NCBI GenBank assembly: GCA_023145375.1
Contig: JAGLDY010000022.1
Coordinates: 1 to 64,000 of the forward strand
Direction: 5' to 3'
Source: Candidatus Sabulitectum sp.
GTDB lineage: Bacteria; Fermentibacterota; Fermentibacteria; Fermentibacterales; JCC-6
DNA: 64,000 nt
Shown: one piece after another, positions 28,408 to 43,124 of the stretch
Layout of the letters: every line of letters begins with the position of its first letter
Numbering within the stretch: position 1 is the stretch's first letter
The notes under the pieces: generated by a model
Told to the model about the DNA's origin: nothing
Database searches by the model: none
What the model saw: the letters and a program-made list of their open reading frames with translations, nothing else
Program-made: the position numbers and the translations under genes

Positions 28408-31400
28408 CTAAGAGGGTAGAGCCTTAAGATACCTTTTCAACTCTGCTGGCTTTTCCGAAAATGGTTTTGCGTCCTGCAGGAAACCGCTTCTTGCTCCGTG
28501 AACGTCAAGAAGGTACATGAGCTCTGAATCTGTCCCTGCCGCCTGGAGAAGAAGCTGGCTCTCTTCAAGAAGCTGAAGAAGTCCTTCCCTGGCAGGGTCG
28601 ACGGTCCACCTGAGAATAATTGCGACAGAATCTGCATTGTCTCTATACTTCTTTCGCATGTCCGAACTTATCTCTCCAGCTTCGCTCGCACTGACTATAC
28701 CGCTGCCATACTTGACTCTTCTAAATACCTCTTGAACCAGTTCCGTTGTTTCTGCAATTTCCATAACAGACTGTGATAATGAGGCTCCCACTCCACTGAA
28801 GACCCATGAGTCCATGAGGGCATCGGCAATTCTGGATCTCTCCAGGTCAGAATGAAGGTTCAACAGCGCTTTTTCCACTGTGATAAATAGGTTTGCATAA
28901 TCACGCATGAACCGGACCTTACCCTCAACACGCTTCTCAAGTGAAAGACGCTCAAGAAGCGCCACTGTAATGATTCTGCTGTCGCTTATACCGTGTATTA
29001 ACAGGTCAAGTCTTTTTGCAGAATTTCTCTTCCACAGCGGTAAAAGAAAGTTTTTCTCCATAAGGACATACCCATTGTCCGGAGAGCTGGCGAATCGGAT
29101 ACTCTCCTGCAGGGTTGAGAGGAAATCCTCTGCACTGCTATACCCCAGGAATTCAATAGCGCTGGTAGCTGTCTCTGCCATTTCGGTAGCAACCCCGAAA
29201 GAGTTCCCGGAAACAAGAACTATTTCTATAGCACAGTTCAGCAGAGGAGGAAATGCCGCCTGCCTCCACGCATGGAAGATGTCCTGCTCCATAAAGCCGT
29301 CAACAGTCTCCAGGTATGACACAAGTCCCGGCATAGCTTCTGCGACAGATTCATCACTCCTGAAAAGCTCAAAAAGCGGTATTTCCCCCGAAAGGGCGAT
29401 GAGACGATTCGTCATGACTCTGTTCCAGTTGAGAGACAACCCTTCTGACCCTGGTATCCCCGCTCTTTCTATCTGTTTCGACAAGTGTCCGGCGATGTTA
29501 AGAATTGTCTCCTTTACGGAAGTGCCGGAAGAACCAACAAGCACCGATACAGCACTGTATAGTTTCACTCGTGTTGTGTCTTCTCCGACCTTCAGCTTAT
29601 TCCATTCTTCGCGTCTGTTGTTCAACCACTTTTCTGAAATGTGAATTGGCAATGGGGGTTTTTGAGATAACCACGCTGCCAGAACAGCAACCAGATCATG
29701 AATTATCTCTATGTCCAGTCTCTCAACAAGGTACCTGGCAAAGTCTTCACCAGCAGTCATTCCACCCACACTTCTTGAAAACTCATCTGCTATCTTGAAA
29801 AGAAAAACTGGAAGATCTTGTGGCTCTCTACCGAACAGGGAAATAGAATCCGGTAAAATGGAGCCAAAAAACACGTGAGCCGTTCCTCCGGGGTCTACTA
29901 TTCCCGATGTATTTGCAGAGTTTAATCCTTCCGGTATCAGTTCTTCAAGAAGCCTTTCAATAACTTCTTCGTTGATGGAATCCAGAGTTTCGGGATTGTC
30001 AACAAAAGCTCTGAGGATTTTACCAACACCCTTGACAATAAACTCTGAGAACTGAGAGTCCCCTCCTTCTTCCCATACGGCAAGCCTGCTGAATCTATCA
30101 CATATAGATCGAATTCCAGAAATCAGCTGTTCTGTCCTTCCCGTATCAAATCCCGGTATACCAAGAAGGTCCTTCATCATGTGGTCAACTATTTCTATCC
30201 TTCCTCCGGCACGGAAAACCTTTTGAAAAACGTTGCGTTCTGTTTCTCGCAGCTTTTCAACTGCACCTGAAGAGTTGTATCCCCGCACAGCAAAAGCCAG
30301 ACAATCTTCAAAAACGGGATCCTCTGGGTTTAACTCACCCAGAAGACTGGTAACTACATTTTCAAGATAGCGGTTCCTTATACTGATATCATGCACTTTA
30401 CACAAATACTCGATTACATTTTCTTCCGTCTCCTGGCTGAAAGAAAGAAGGGTTTCAACCCATTGAGGGGCAAGGCCGGAAAGTGCCCTCTTGCGATCAA
30501 CCGGTGAAAGCGCATCGATCAACCTGCCTGTTACTCCGATACGGGAGAGAAACTCCCTTTTGTTGCTCTCATCCGAAGCTCTCAATATCAGAGAGCTTGC
30601 TGAAAGGATACTGGAAACTGTAACTGCTGTTAATGTGGCCTCATCAAGTTGAATTATTGCCCAGCGGCAAAGGGAATTATCCATCTCTGTCAGTGCTCTA
30701 TGAAAAGCCTTCAGGGCCGATCTGTCAGTTAGTGTACTTCCTGGGATTATCCTGGAAACAATGGCAGAGAATCTTATGATGTTTGATGGAGAGAGCCTCT
30801 TCTTCCTGTTCGTGTCAACAACAAGATCGTGAAGAAACGCCATGGATTCCCCGCTTAGCTCCCCATCGTTAACCCTGAGGAACCTAAGAAGTTTGGGCAT
30901 GGTAATACCACCGGGAGTACTGTCAAGAAAGGCTACTATAGAGTAACCAACTTCTGACTGGTTTCTCTGGGTTAACCTGTGATCCACAATCTCCGCAACG
31001 AAATCTTCTCTGATCTGACAATCTATCAGTGGTCCCAGGTTGGGGTAAACAGAGAAAAAAACATCTATTTCCTTCTTTGAAGACGACCTGAAAATACTCC
31101 TAGCCTTGCGTATTCTTTCTTTCGTCAGGAAGGAGTCAAGCCCTTTGGTTACTTCTATTCCCCGGAGAATTCCCGCCAGCAAACGAATGGAGCTCATGGG
31201 GATAAGGGCACTGCGCAACCTTCCTGCTATCAGGCTTCCCTTCCTGGTAACAAAAGCCCACATGTGGAAATGATCTTCCTTGTCCAGCAACCAGCCCGTT
31301 TCCATGGTAAAGTCTAGAACAGAAGATGCTTCCTCCCTGCTTAAATCCAGGCGCTTTGTTAAAAGAAGAAAGTTCTTCACTGCGATCAGGGCTCTTTCGC

Positions 31401-31955
31401 CACCGGAGGCAACCCTGAGGCAAACAGATGCAAATCTATCTGAATACCTGTCCGCAATTTGAAAAAGAAGCTCAATTTTCGAGTCTTTGTCTTCGTGAAA
31501 TACCGCCAGCACCTTGAACCAGCAAGCCAGCGTATCGGGCAGGTCCATATGAAAATCTTTTTTCTCATGAAGATCAGCCAGTTTGAAAAAACTGCAGATC
31601 GCCTGTACCTTTATCTCAGGAATGAGGTTGTGACACACGGTGAACCACTTTATTGCAAGCTCATCATCAAAGTTCTCTGTGACAGATAATTGAGACATCT
31701 GGCTGTAAAGCTTTTCGGCGTCACCTCTCTTCATTGTTGAAATAAGAGAGGCAAGAGCAGGAACGGAAAGACCAAGCCTGGAGGACACCTCCAGCCTCTT
31801 TACGGAAGCAGTCAGTTTTGGTACTCTTTTTATTTTCACCTGGCCGGGATCGGGAAAGTACGGCACATTCACGTAAGGTACCTGTATTGCCAGGTCAATC
31901 TGCTTTTCCTTCAGCCAGGCTTTTATGCGCCTGTCAAGCTCTTCCTGTGAGGGCA

Positions 31956-31956
<1 letters not shown>
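28408..31956 (-). CDS. Large hypothetical protein (1182 aa, predicted alpha-helical, no signal peptide)
   Basis: Long ORF whose ATG overlaps the gyrA stop codon (ATGA); no recognisable family. Confidence 0.8.
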
Positions 31957-36685
<4,729 letters not shown>

Positions 36686-36702
36686 TTAAGTTCGCGTCTG
36701 TG

Positions 36703-37821
36703 TCAAACAGATTCCGGAAGTCTTACAGGCATAACAAGGGTCAGGTAGTCTGTTCCCGCTTCCTGTTCCTCTTCCGTAATAATCACAGCCGTACCGCTGT
36801 CATGAAGGTGAAAAAGAACCATTTCACTCTTCATGTTTCGAAGAATGTCAACGATCAGGTTACCGTTAAAAGCAATTTGAAGGGGATCGTTGTTGTAATC
36901 TGCTTCTATCTCTTCCCTTGCTTCCCCGGCATCAGTGTTCTCTGCGTGAAGAATTATCTTGTTGTGTTCTACTGTGAACATGATCTGATGGGTTGCTGGA
37001 TTAGCAATGATTCGCATTCTCTTGAGCGCCCCCAGAAGATCTTCACGAGCGATCTTGAGAACATCTGTATTGTTCTGAGGAATGACCTTTTCGTACGGAG
37101 GATATGGTCCTTCGATCATTCTGCTGTAAATGCTGGTGTTTTCAATATGAAAACTTATCTGCGATCCCAGCGAAGACATGTAGACCGGTTCTTCCGACAC
37201 TGTCTTCATGAGTAGACTAAGCGCTTTGGGGGCAAGAATAGCTTCTATCTCTGAGTCTCTCTTAAGTTCTGTCATTTTCACCTTGGCAAGCCTGTGGCCG
37301 TCTGTGGCCACAACTTCAAGGCTTTCCTTGCTCAATTTCCACAACAGACCTGTAAGAGAAGCCCTCATTTCGCTGGCGCCGGCAACGGCATAAGAGGTCT
37401 TTTTTATCACTTCTTTAACAAGCTCCAGGGGAAGGCTGATTCTGTCCTTTTCTGATACCGAAGAAGGAAGAGAAGGATAACTGTCTCTACTGCTGCTGGG
37501 TAATGTAAACGAACTTTTTTTACAGCTTATGGTTGTTCGAGAACCGCTGGTGCTGATGCTGATGTCTTCTCCTGAAAACTCGCGAACGATCTCAAGAAGT
37601 TTCTTTCCCGGCAAGGCAACGGCTCCCTGGGTGGAAATAGTGGCTGGAATCAGCGTGATAACCGTTGTGTCCAGGTCTGTCGCAGCAAGTTTAAGTTGAT
37701 CCCCTGTAGTTTCCATCAGGATATTTGACAACGAGGGAAGACTTGTTTTTGGAGGAAGAGCAGAAGCAACAGCATTCAGGCCGTTTAAAAGAGTCTTGTG
37801 GTCAACAAGTAATTTCACCAT
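36703..37821 (-). CDS. dnaN: DNA polymerase III sliding clamp (beta)
   Basis: LLVDHKTLLNGLNAVASALPPKTSLPSLSNILMET ... VVATDGHRLAKVKM ... VMPVRLPESV. Confidence 0.96.
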   Translation of the reverse strand: MVKLLVDHKTLLNGLNAVASALPPKTSLPSLSNILMETTGDQLKLAATDLDTTVITLIPATISTQGAVALPGKKLLEIVREFSGEDISISTSGSRTTISCKKSSFTLPSSSRDSYPSLPSSVSEKDRISLPLELVKEVIKKTSYAVAGASEMRASLTGLLWKLSKESLEVVATDGHRLAKVKMTELKRDSEIEAILAPKALSLLMKTVSEEPVYMSSLGSQISFHIENTSIYSRMIEGPYPPYEKVIPQNNTDVLKIAREDLLGALKRMRIIANPATHQIMFTVEHNKIILHAENTDAGEAREEIEADYNNDPLQIAFNGNLIVDILRNMKSEMVLFHLHDSGTAVIITEEEQEAGTDYLTLVMPVRLPESV

Positions 37822-38020
37822 GTGAAGCCCTCCACGGATTCAGTATAAATAAATCTTAAAACACAAAAAACAATTGTAATAATTATAGCACAGAAGAGGT
37901 GCAAAAGTAACCCTTTGTTGTGCAGAGAAGGCAGAAGCCCTGTTGAAAAGATGTTGAAAAGAGAATAACGAAACGATAGATATCAACAACAGAAAAAAAC
38001 AATGAAGAAATGAACAAACA
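37822..38020. other. AT-rich dnaN-dnaA intergenic region (candidate oriC segment)
   Basis: ~200 bp non-coding, AT-rich, with tandem TGTTGAAAAG elements; position next to dnaA. Confidence 0.4.
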
Positions 38021-39355
38021 CTAACCAAGAAGAGAGTTCTTTATATCAAGTATGTTTCTTTTAAAAGAACCGCTGTCTTCCATCATGAGTTTAATCCTTT
38101 TGATGGCATTAAGAACCGTGGAATGATCCCGTTCAAAGAAATCACCGATTTCCTCCAGGGAGAGGTCGGTCAGCTCTCTTATGAGTAACATGGAAACCTG
38201 TCTGGGAACGAGAATATCTCTCTTTCTTTTTTTGCCTTTAAGTGCGCCGGGGTTTACCGAAAAGGATTCAGCTACTGCAGAGGTAATTGAGGAAGCATTG
38301 AGCCTTCTTGAAGAAGCTCCAAGATACTCCGTTATTATACCACGAACGTTGTCTATGTCCGGGACCAGGTTCTGTATGCGAATGTTTGCGGCAATCAGGT
38401 TAACCGCTCCCTCCAGTTGTCTGACGTTAGAGGTAACGGTTTCTGCAAGATAGAACAAAACCTTTTCATCGAGCTGTAGGTTTTCATCCTTTAACTTCTG
38501 GTTCAGTATGGCAACTCGCGTCTCCAGAAGAGGAGGGTCTATTTTTACTATCATCCCGGACTGAAATCTTGATATAAGTCTTTCTTCAACTTCTTTGATC
38601 TCGTGGGGGGGTCTGTCTGAAGTAATAACGATCTGTCTTCCGCGAAGGTAGAGGTCGTTGAAGATCTGAAAGAAAATATCTTGGGAACCTTCTTTTTTTG
38701 AGAAAAACTGAATGTCATCAAGAATAAGATAGTGAGAGTTTCTGAACTGGTTTTTAAAGTTTTCCACTGCCTTGAACTTGTTCTTGTTTGGATCCATAGC
38801 TGCAATGTAGTTTGTAACAAACTGTTCGGTAGAGATGTAGAGAAAGGTCTTATCCCGGCGGTGATGCTTAACGTGGTGGGCAATTGCCTGAATGAGGTGT
38901 GTCTTACCTAGGCCGACACCACCGTAAATGAAGAGTGGATTTGAAGAAGAATGACCCATCTGATACGCCACGGAGAACGCAGTGGCAAAAGCTATTCTGT
39001 TGTTCGGTCCTTGAACAAACCGGTCAAAGACATAACCGGGCTTAAGAAAGTTTGAAAAAAACTCATTTCTTGAAGAGTTTACTACTCCAAGGGAGAGGGT
39101 TTCCGGTACATGGGTGAAAACAACAGACACATCGGGGTCACCTGTTACCTCTCGAAGAAGCTCTTCAAGGTTATTCTTGTAGTTGTGAGTAACAAAGTTC
39201 GCCCTGATCTCTGAATCAAGACCGATGGTGAAGACCCCGTCGCTGAAAGAACGAAATGAGGCAGTGGATAACCATGAATTGTACTTTTCCGAACCCATCA
39301 GATCTTTTGCCCTGGCAAGACAAAGATCAAAAACATCCTCTGGCAAGAAACCCAT
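38021..39355 (-). CDS. dnaA: Chromosomal replication initiator DnaA
   Basis: FIYGGVGLGKTHLIQAIAHH, LILDDIQFF, FFERDHSTVLNAIKRI. Start assigned to MGFLPEDVFDLCLARAKDLMG rather than the ORF-track start at 39499. Confidence 0.97.
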   Translation of the reverse strand: MGFLPEDVFDLCLARAKDLMGSEKYNSWLSTASFRSFSDGVFTIGLDSEIRANFVTHNYKNNLEELLREVTGDPDVSVVFTHVPETLSLGVVNSSRNEFFSNFLKPGYVFDRFVQGPNNRIAFATAFSVAYQMGHSSSNPLFIYGGVGLGKTHLIQAIAHHVKHHRRDKTFLYISTEQFVTNYIAAMDPNKNKFKAVENFKNQFRNSHYLILDDIQFFSKKEGSQDIFFQIFNDLYLRGRQIVITSDRPPHEIKEVEERLISRFQSGMIVKIDPPLLETRVAILNQKLKDENLQLDEKVLFYLAETVTSNVRQLEGAVNLIAANIRIQNLVPDIDNVRGIITEYLGASSRRLNASSITSAVAESFSVNPGALKGKKRKRDILVPRQVSMLLIRELTDLSLEEIGDFFERDHSTVLNAIKRIKLMMEDSGSFKRNILDIKNSLLG

Positions 39356-39390
39356 AGGGAATTCTCCGATTCGCACATTGTAAGGCAAAG

Positions 39391-39416
39391 AAAAACGGGT
39401 AAACCACAAAAACCCG
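39391..39416 (-). promoter_or_regulatory. Candidate hairpin plus U-tract in the dnaA leader
   Basis: Minus strand CGGGT-ttttgtggttt-ACCCG followed by TTTTTCTTT, 35-60 nt upstream of the dnaA ATG. Confidence 0.3.
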
Positions 39417-39593
39417 GAAGAGCCACATAATATTGAATTGCTCGCAAAAAGCAAGACCGGGGAAAACGGGTATGGCAGAACTTGACAACAGGACAGCATT
39501 TAGATAGCTTTGCGCTTCCTGAAGAGTGAACCAGTACAACTACCTGTGGACATTTATATCAGTGTTCGTTGAACGGAATACAAGAGGAAGATA

Positions 39594-39728
39594 ATGAAAA
39601 GAACATTTCAACCAAGCAATATATCCCGAAAAAGGCGTCATGGTTTCAGAGCGCGCATGGCAACCAGGGGCGGGAGAAAAGTAATAAACGCAAGAAGGCG
39701 CAAGGGACGCAAGCGTCTTATTCCGTAG
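39594..39728 (+). CDS. rpmH: 50S ribosomal protein L34
   Basis: Direct translation [44 protein letters not shown]; missing from the ORF track (44 aa). Confidence 0.97.
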   Translation: MKRTFQPSNISRKRRHGFRARMATRGGRKVINARRRKGRKRLIP

Positions 39729-39730
39729 TC

Positions 39731-40069
39731 TTGAAAAAGAACTGTCTTACTCGCATTAAGTATGGCTGGCAGTTCAGAAAGCTCTTTAGACAAGGATCCT
39801 ATTTCAAAGGCAATGTTTTGAGAGCAAGGTATCGTAAGAATACCCTGGGCCGAATACGCCTGGGGTTTTCTGTATCTGCCAAGAGGGGCAATGCTGTGGA
39901 GAGAAATCTCTTCAAGAGGAGGCTTAGACAGTTTTCAGTGGAAAAAGTGGTGAGAAGTGGATTTGATGCTGTTATTTTCCCAACGGTTCAACTGCAGAAA
40001 GCAAGTTGGAGTATTATGCTGGCGGATATGGAAAGACTGGTAAGACAGGCAGAAAAGAAGCTGAAATGA
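39731..40069 (+). CDS. rnpA: Ribonuclease P protein component
   Basis: TTG start after the rpmH stop; [34 protein letters not shown]...[24 protein letters not shown]. Confidence 0.92.
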   Translation: MKKNCLTRIKYGWQFRKLFRQGSYFKGNVLRARYRKNTLGRIRLGFSVSAKRGNAVERNLFKRRLRQFSVEKVVRSGFDAVIFPTVQLQKASWSIMLADMERLVRQAEKKLK

Positions 40070-40293
40070 AGCGTATTCTCATTGCCATTATTAAGTTCTA
40101 CAGAAGGGTTGTTTCGCCCTTTCTTCCCCCCAGTTGTATATATACCCCCACGTGTAGCGCTTACGCAGAGGAGGCGCTGAGAAAGTACGGAGCTTTCAGG
40201 GGATCAGGTTTAGCTATAAATAGAATTCTCAGGTGCCACCCGTGGCACAAAGGGGGGTATGACCCCGTACCGGAGGTGGAAAAAGATGAGTGA
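40066..40293 (+). CDS. yidD: Membrane protein insertion efficiency factor YidD
   Basis: [69 protein letters not shown]. Confidence 0.96.
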   Translation: MKRILIAIIKFYRRVVSPFLPPSCIYTPTCSAYAEEALRKYGAFRGSGLAINRILRCHPWHKGGYDPVPEVEKDE

Positions 40294-41935
40294 CCAGTCG
40301 CGGCTGTTTCTTGCTGCTGTTCTTATGTTGGGAGTTTTGCTGATAAGCTGGTTCGTTACAGGAAAGGGCAACTCTCCGCAAACTGCAGATAACACAGTAA
40401 CAGCACAGCAGATAGAGCAACTGTCACCTGCGGTGTCCCTGGAAGAAACAGAGACTGAAGATCTGCAGGTCAACGCAGATCCTGATTCTATACCGGCTCA
40501 GAACGATGTGGATGTTCAGAGCCCTGTTCTTCCTGATAGAACGATAACGGTAATCATCCAGGGAGAAAAAACAGGAGAGCCCATAGTTGTTGCCCGCTTG
40601 AGCAGTAAAGGAGGATCCGTAGAGTCATGGTTGCTTCAGAACTATGAAGATCACCCTGATCAGAATCTGGATCAGCTTGTTAACCTGGCAGAAGAATCAT
40701 GGCTTGTATCAAGGGTACAGGACGGCGTGCCCTTAGAGTTCGAGTACAGCGGTTCTGACACCGTCATTGTCGGAGAACAGGGTGCAGCAGTTACATTTGT
40801 TTCCGGAACTGCAACAAAGACATACACCTTTACCCGTGGTTTTTACGGGTTTACTCTTGAGAAGACAGGGTTGGACATTACCTCCACAATCGAGCCAGGT
40901 TCCATTCCTGTTACAGAAGTACAAACCACAACAAAAGGGTATTTTTCCGCTTCGTGGTATACAAATTCCCACAACAAAGAGAACTCTGAAAAGATCGAGG
41001 GGCTGGAGCCAACAGGGAATGTCGCCTGGATAGCAGTCAGCAACAAGTACTTTACAGTTATTCTAATGCCGGAGACCATGGAGAGAGCCGATGGTTACAT
41101 AGCTCCAGGTGAAGGTGGTTCTCCATTGGTTGCACTGGACGATACCAGGTTGACAGTATACGCTGGACCTAAGTCTTATAGCGTGCTAAGTAGTCTGGGT
41201 AGATCGACAACAGATATGATTGATTTTGGATGGCCAATAATAAGATGGATAGGAAAACTCATCTTCTTTTTCCTTACATCTGCACTCTCTTTCGTGAGCA
41301 ACTGGGGAGTACGGATCATTATTCTGGCGCTTACGCTGAAAATTCTTCTCTCCCCTCTCACCACAAAGAGTTATGTCTCTATGCAGAAGATGCAGAAGAT
41401 CCAACCGGCCATGCAGGAGATACAGAAGAAGTATGCGAAGGATCCTAAGCAGCAGCAGGCAGAAATGCAGAAACTCTACAAGGAAAAAGGGGTTAACCCT
41501 ATTGGTGGATGTCTTCCAATGCTGCTCCAGATGCCTGTTTTCTTTGCGATGTACAGAGTTCTGGCCAACATGGTCGAGCTTCGCGGAGCGGGTTTTCTTT
41601 TGTGGATCAACGATCTGTCAAGACCCGAGATACTGATACAATTTCAAACCAAGATTCTTGGACTTGAGGGTATTGGTCTCATGGCAGTACTCCTTGGAGT
41701 GATAATGTTCCTTCAGCAGAAGCTTACGGGATCCAGTGGTGCTGGTGCAGCGGCACAGCAGCAGAAAATGATGATGTATATGATGCCAATATTCATGACC
41801 TTTTTGTTCATGAGATTTGCTTCTGGACTCACACTGTACTGGCTGATCTTTAATATCCTTACACTGGTGCACCAGGAGCTCATTAAAAAGAAGCTCACAT
41901 CTGATCAGGCAGAGGCAGATGGAACAGCAAAATGA
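40286..41935 (+). CDS. yidC: Membrane protein insertase YidC
   Basis: Periplasmic domain then [45 protein letters not shown]...[28 protein letters not shown]. Confidence 0.96.
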   Translation: MSDQSRLFLAAVLMLGVLLISWFVTGKGNSPQTADNTVTAQQIEQLSPAVSLEETETEDLQVNADPDSIPAQNDVDVQSPVLPDRTITVIIQGEKTGEPIVVARLSSKGGSVESWLLQNYEDHPDQNLDQLVNLAEESWLVSRVQDGVPLEFEYSGSDTVIVGEQGAAVTFVSGTATKTYTFTRGFYGFTLEKTGLDITSTIEPGSIPVTEVQTTTKGYFSASWYTNSHNKENSEKIEGLEPTGNVAWIAVSNKYFTVILMPETMERADGYIAPGEGGSPLVALDDTRLTVYAGPKSYSVLSSLGRSTTDMIDFGWPIIRWIGKLIFFFLTSALSFVSNWGVRIIILALTLKILLSPLTTKSYVSMQKMQKIQPAMQEIQKKYAKDPKQQQAEMQKLYKEKGVNPIGGCLPMLLQMPVFFAMYRVLANMVELRGAGFLLWINDLSRPEILIQFQTKILGLEGIGLMAVLLGVIMFLQQKLTGSSGAGAAAQQQKMMMYMMPIFMTFLFMRFASGLTLYWLIFNILTLVHQELIKKKLTSDQAEADGTAK

Positions 41936-43124
41936 CCTTATAGCGGCAATAGCTACCCCTGAAGCCATATCAGCGTTATCCATAGTGAGGCTCTCTGGAA
42001 AGGGAGCCTCTGCAACAGTGGAAAAGCTGATGAACCTGAAAGAGGGAAGGCTTACCGGTAGAAAACGCGCAGTGGGAGATTTGTCCGGTATAGACTACCT
42101 TGTGGCGATATCATGGCCCAGAGGAAAAAGCTATACAGGCGAGGAGATGGTTGACCTTATCTGCCACGGTTTTCCGGGAACCGCTAGAAAGATACTCGAG
42201 GAGCTGGAGAGAAGCGGGGCAAGGCTTGCAGTTGCAGGAGAGTTTACGAGAAGAGCATGGATGAACGGAAGACTGACCAGTCTTGACGTCCTAACCCTTT
42301 CTGCTGAATACAGGGAGGGAAAAAATACAGAGACGAACAGTGATCTTGCAGCAGAGCTTGCAGAGCTCACAAGTGAGATCGAAGCGCTTATAGAATTCAG
42401 CGAGGACCATGGGGTTTCCGGGGAACAGGAGATCGGATCTCTTTTAAAAAGGGCACTGGCTAAAACAGGCACACTGACAGACAGAGTGAAAAGTGCTGAG
42501 ATCCTTCCCTGTGCCTTCCTCATGGGCCCGGTGAACAGCGGGAAATCAACACTGTTCAACAAGCTTAACGGTCGGGAAACAGTAGTGGTGTCCGGTTTAC
42601 CGGGAACGACAAGAGACGGGGCAACAAGGACAATCTCCCTTTCCGGAAGGAGGGTGGAGATATCAGACACTGCCGGGTGCGGGGGGCAGGAGTTGGACAG
42701 TATAGCCCTTGAGCTGACATTCGGAGCTCTGAGTAGTGGAGACAGGATCGTATGGATGGATCCGGATTGTGAGCCACCTTCCCTGGGCACTGAGGACAAG
42801 GGTAGCTATGAGATCCTCAAGGTCTGTTCCCTTGTGGATAAAAGAGAGACAGATGTAAAGACAGGGTGGCTTCCACTTTCTTCTATTACAGAACAGGGAG
42901 TGGAAGAGGTTATTCAATTCATAACCGCTACAGAAAAAGGCAGCCCCTCCTGGCGACTGGAGAGAATGGCAAACCTTCTCAGGGATGCTATTCTTGCCGC
43001 AGAGAACAAAGACGTTGCTCTTGCCGCAGAGATAGTTGCAGAGGTCCTCAGGGAGACACAAAAGCCCGAAAGAGCAGGAGATGCTGTGGAAAGAGCCCTT
43101 GAAAGGTTTTGTGTGGGTAAGTGA
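41919..43124 (+). CDS. mnmE: tRNA modification GTPase MnmE (divergent)
   Basis: IAAIATPEAISALSIVRLSG, GPVNSGKSTLFNKL, PGTTRD, DTAG, C-terminal RFCVGK; gene order. Confidence 0.9.
   Translation: MEQQNDLIAAIATPEAISALSIVRLSGKGASATVEKLMNLKEGRLTGRKRAVGDLSGIDYLVAISWPRGKSYTGEEMVDLICHGFPGTARKILEELERSGARLAVAGEFTRRAWMNGRLTSLDVLTLSAEYREGKNTETNSDLAAELAELTSEIEALIEFSEDHGVSGEQEIGSLLKRALAKTGTLTDRVKSAEILPCAFLMGPVNSGKSTLFNKLNGRETVVVSGLPGTTRDGATRTISLSGRRVEISDTAGCGGQELDSIALELTFGALSSGDRIVWMDPDCEPPSLGTEDKGSYEILKVCSLVDKRETDVKTGWLPLSSITEQGVEEVIQFITATEKGSPSWRLERMANLLRDAILAAENKDVALAAEIVAEVLRETQKPERAGDAVERALERFCVGK

Noticed and set aside
39356-39499. 48-aa N-terminal extension of dnaA in the ORF track
   Set aside because: Conserved DnaA domain I starts at MGFLPEDVFDLCL; the extension is in the promoter/leader region.
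42131-42799. 222-aa minus-strand ORF
   Set aside because: Antisense to mnmE, Ser/Pro-rich shadow ORF.
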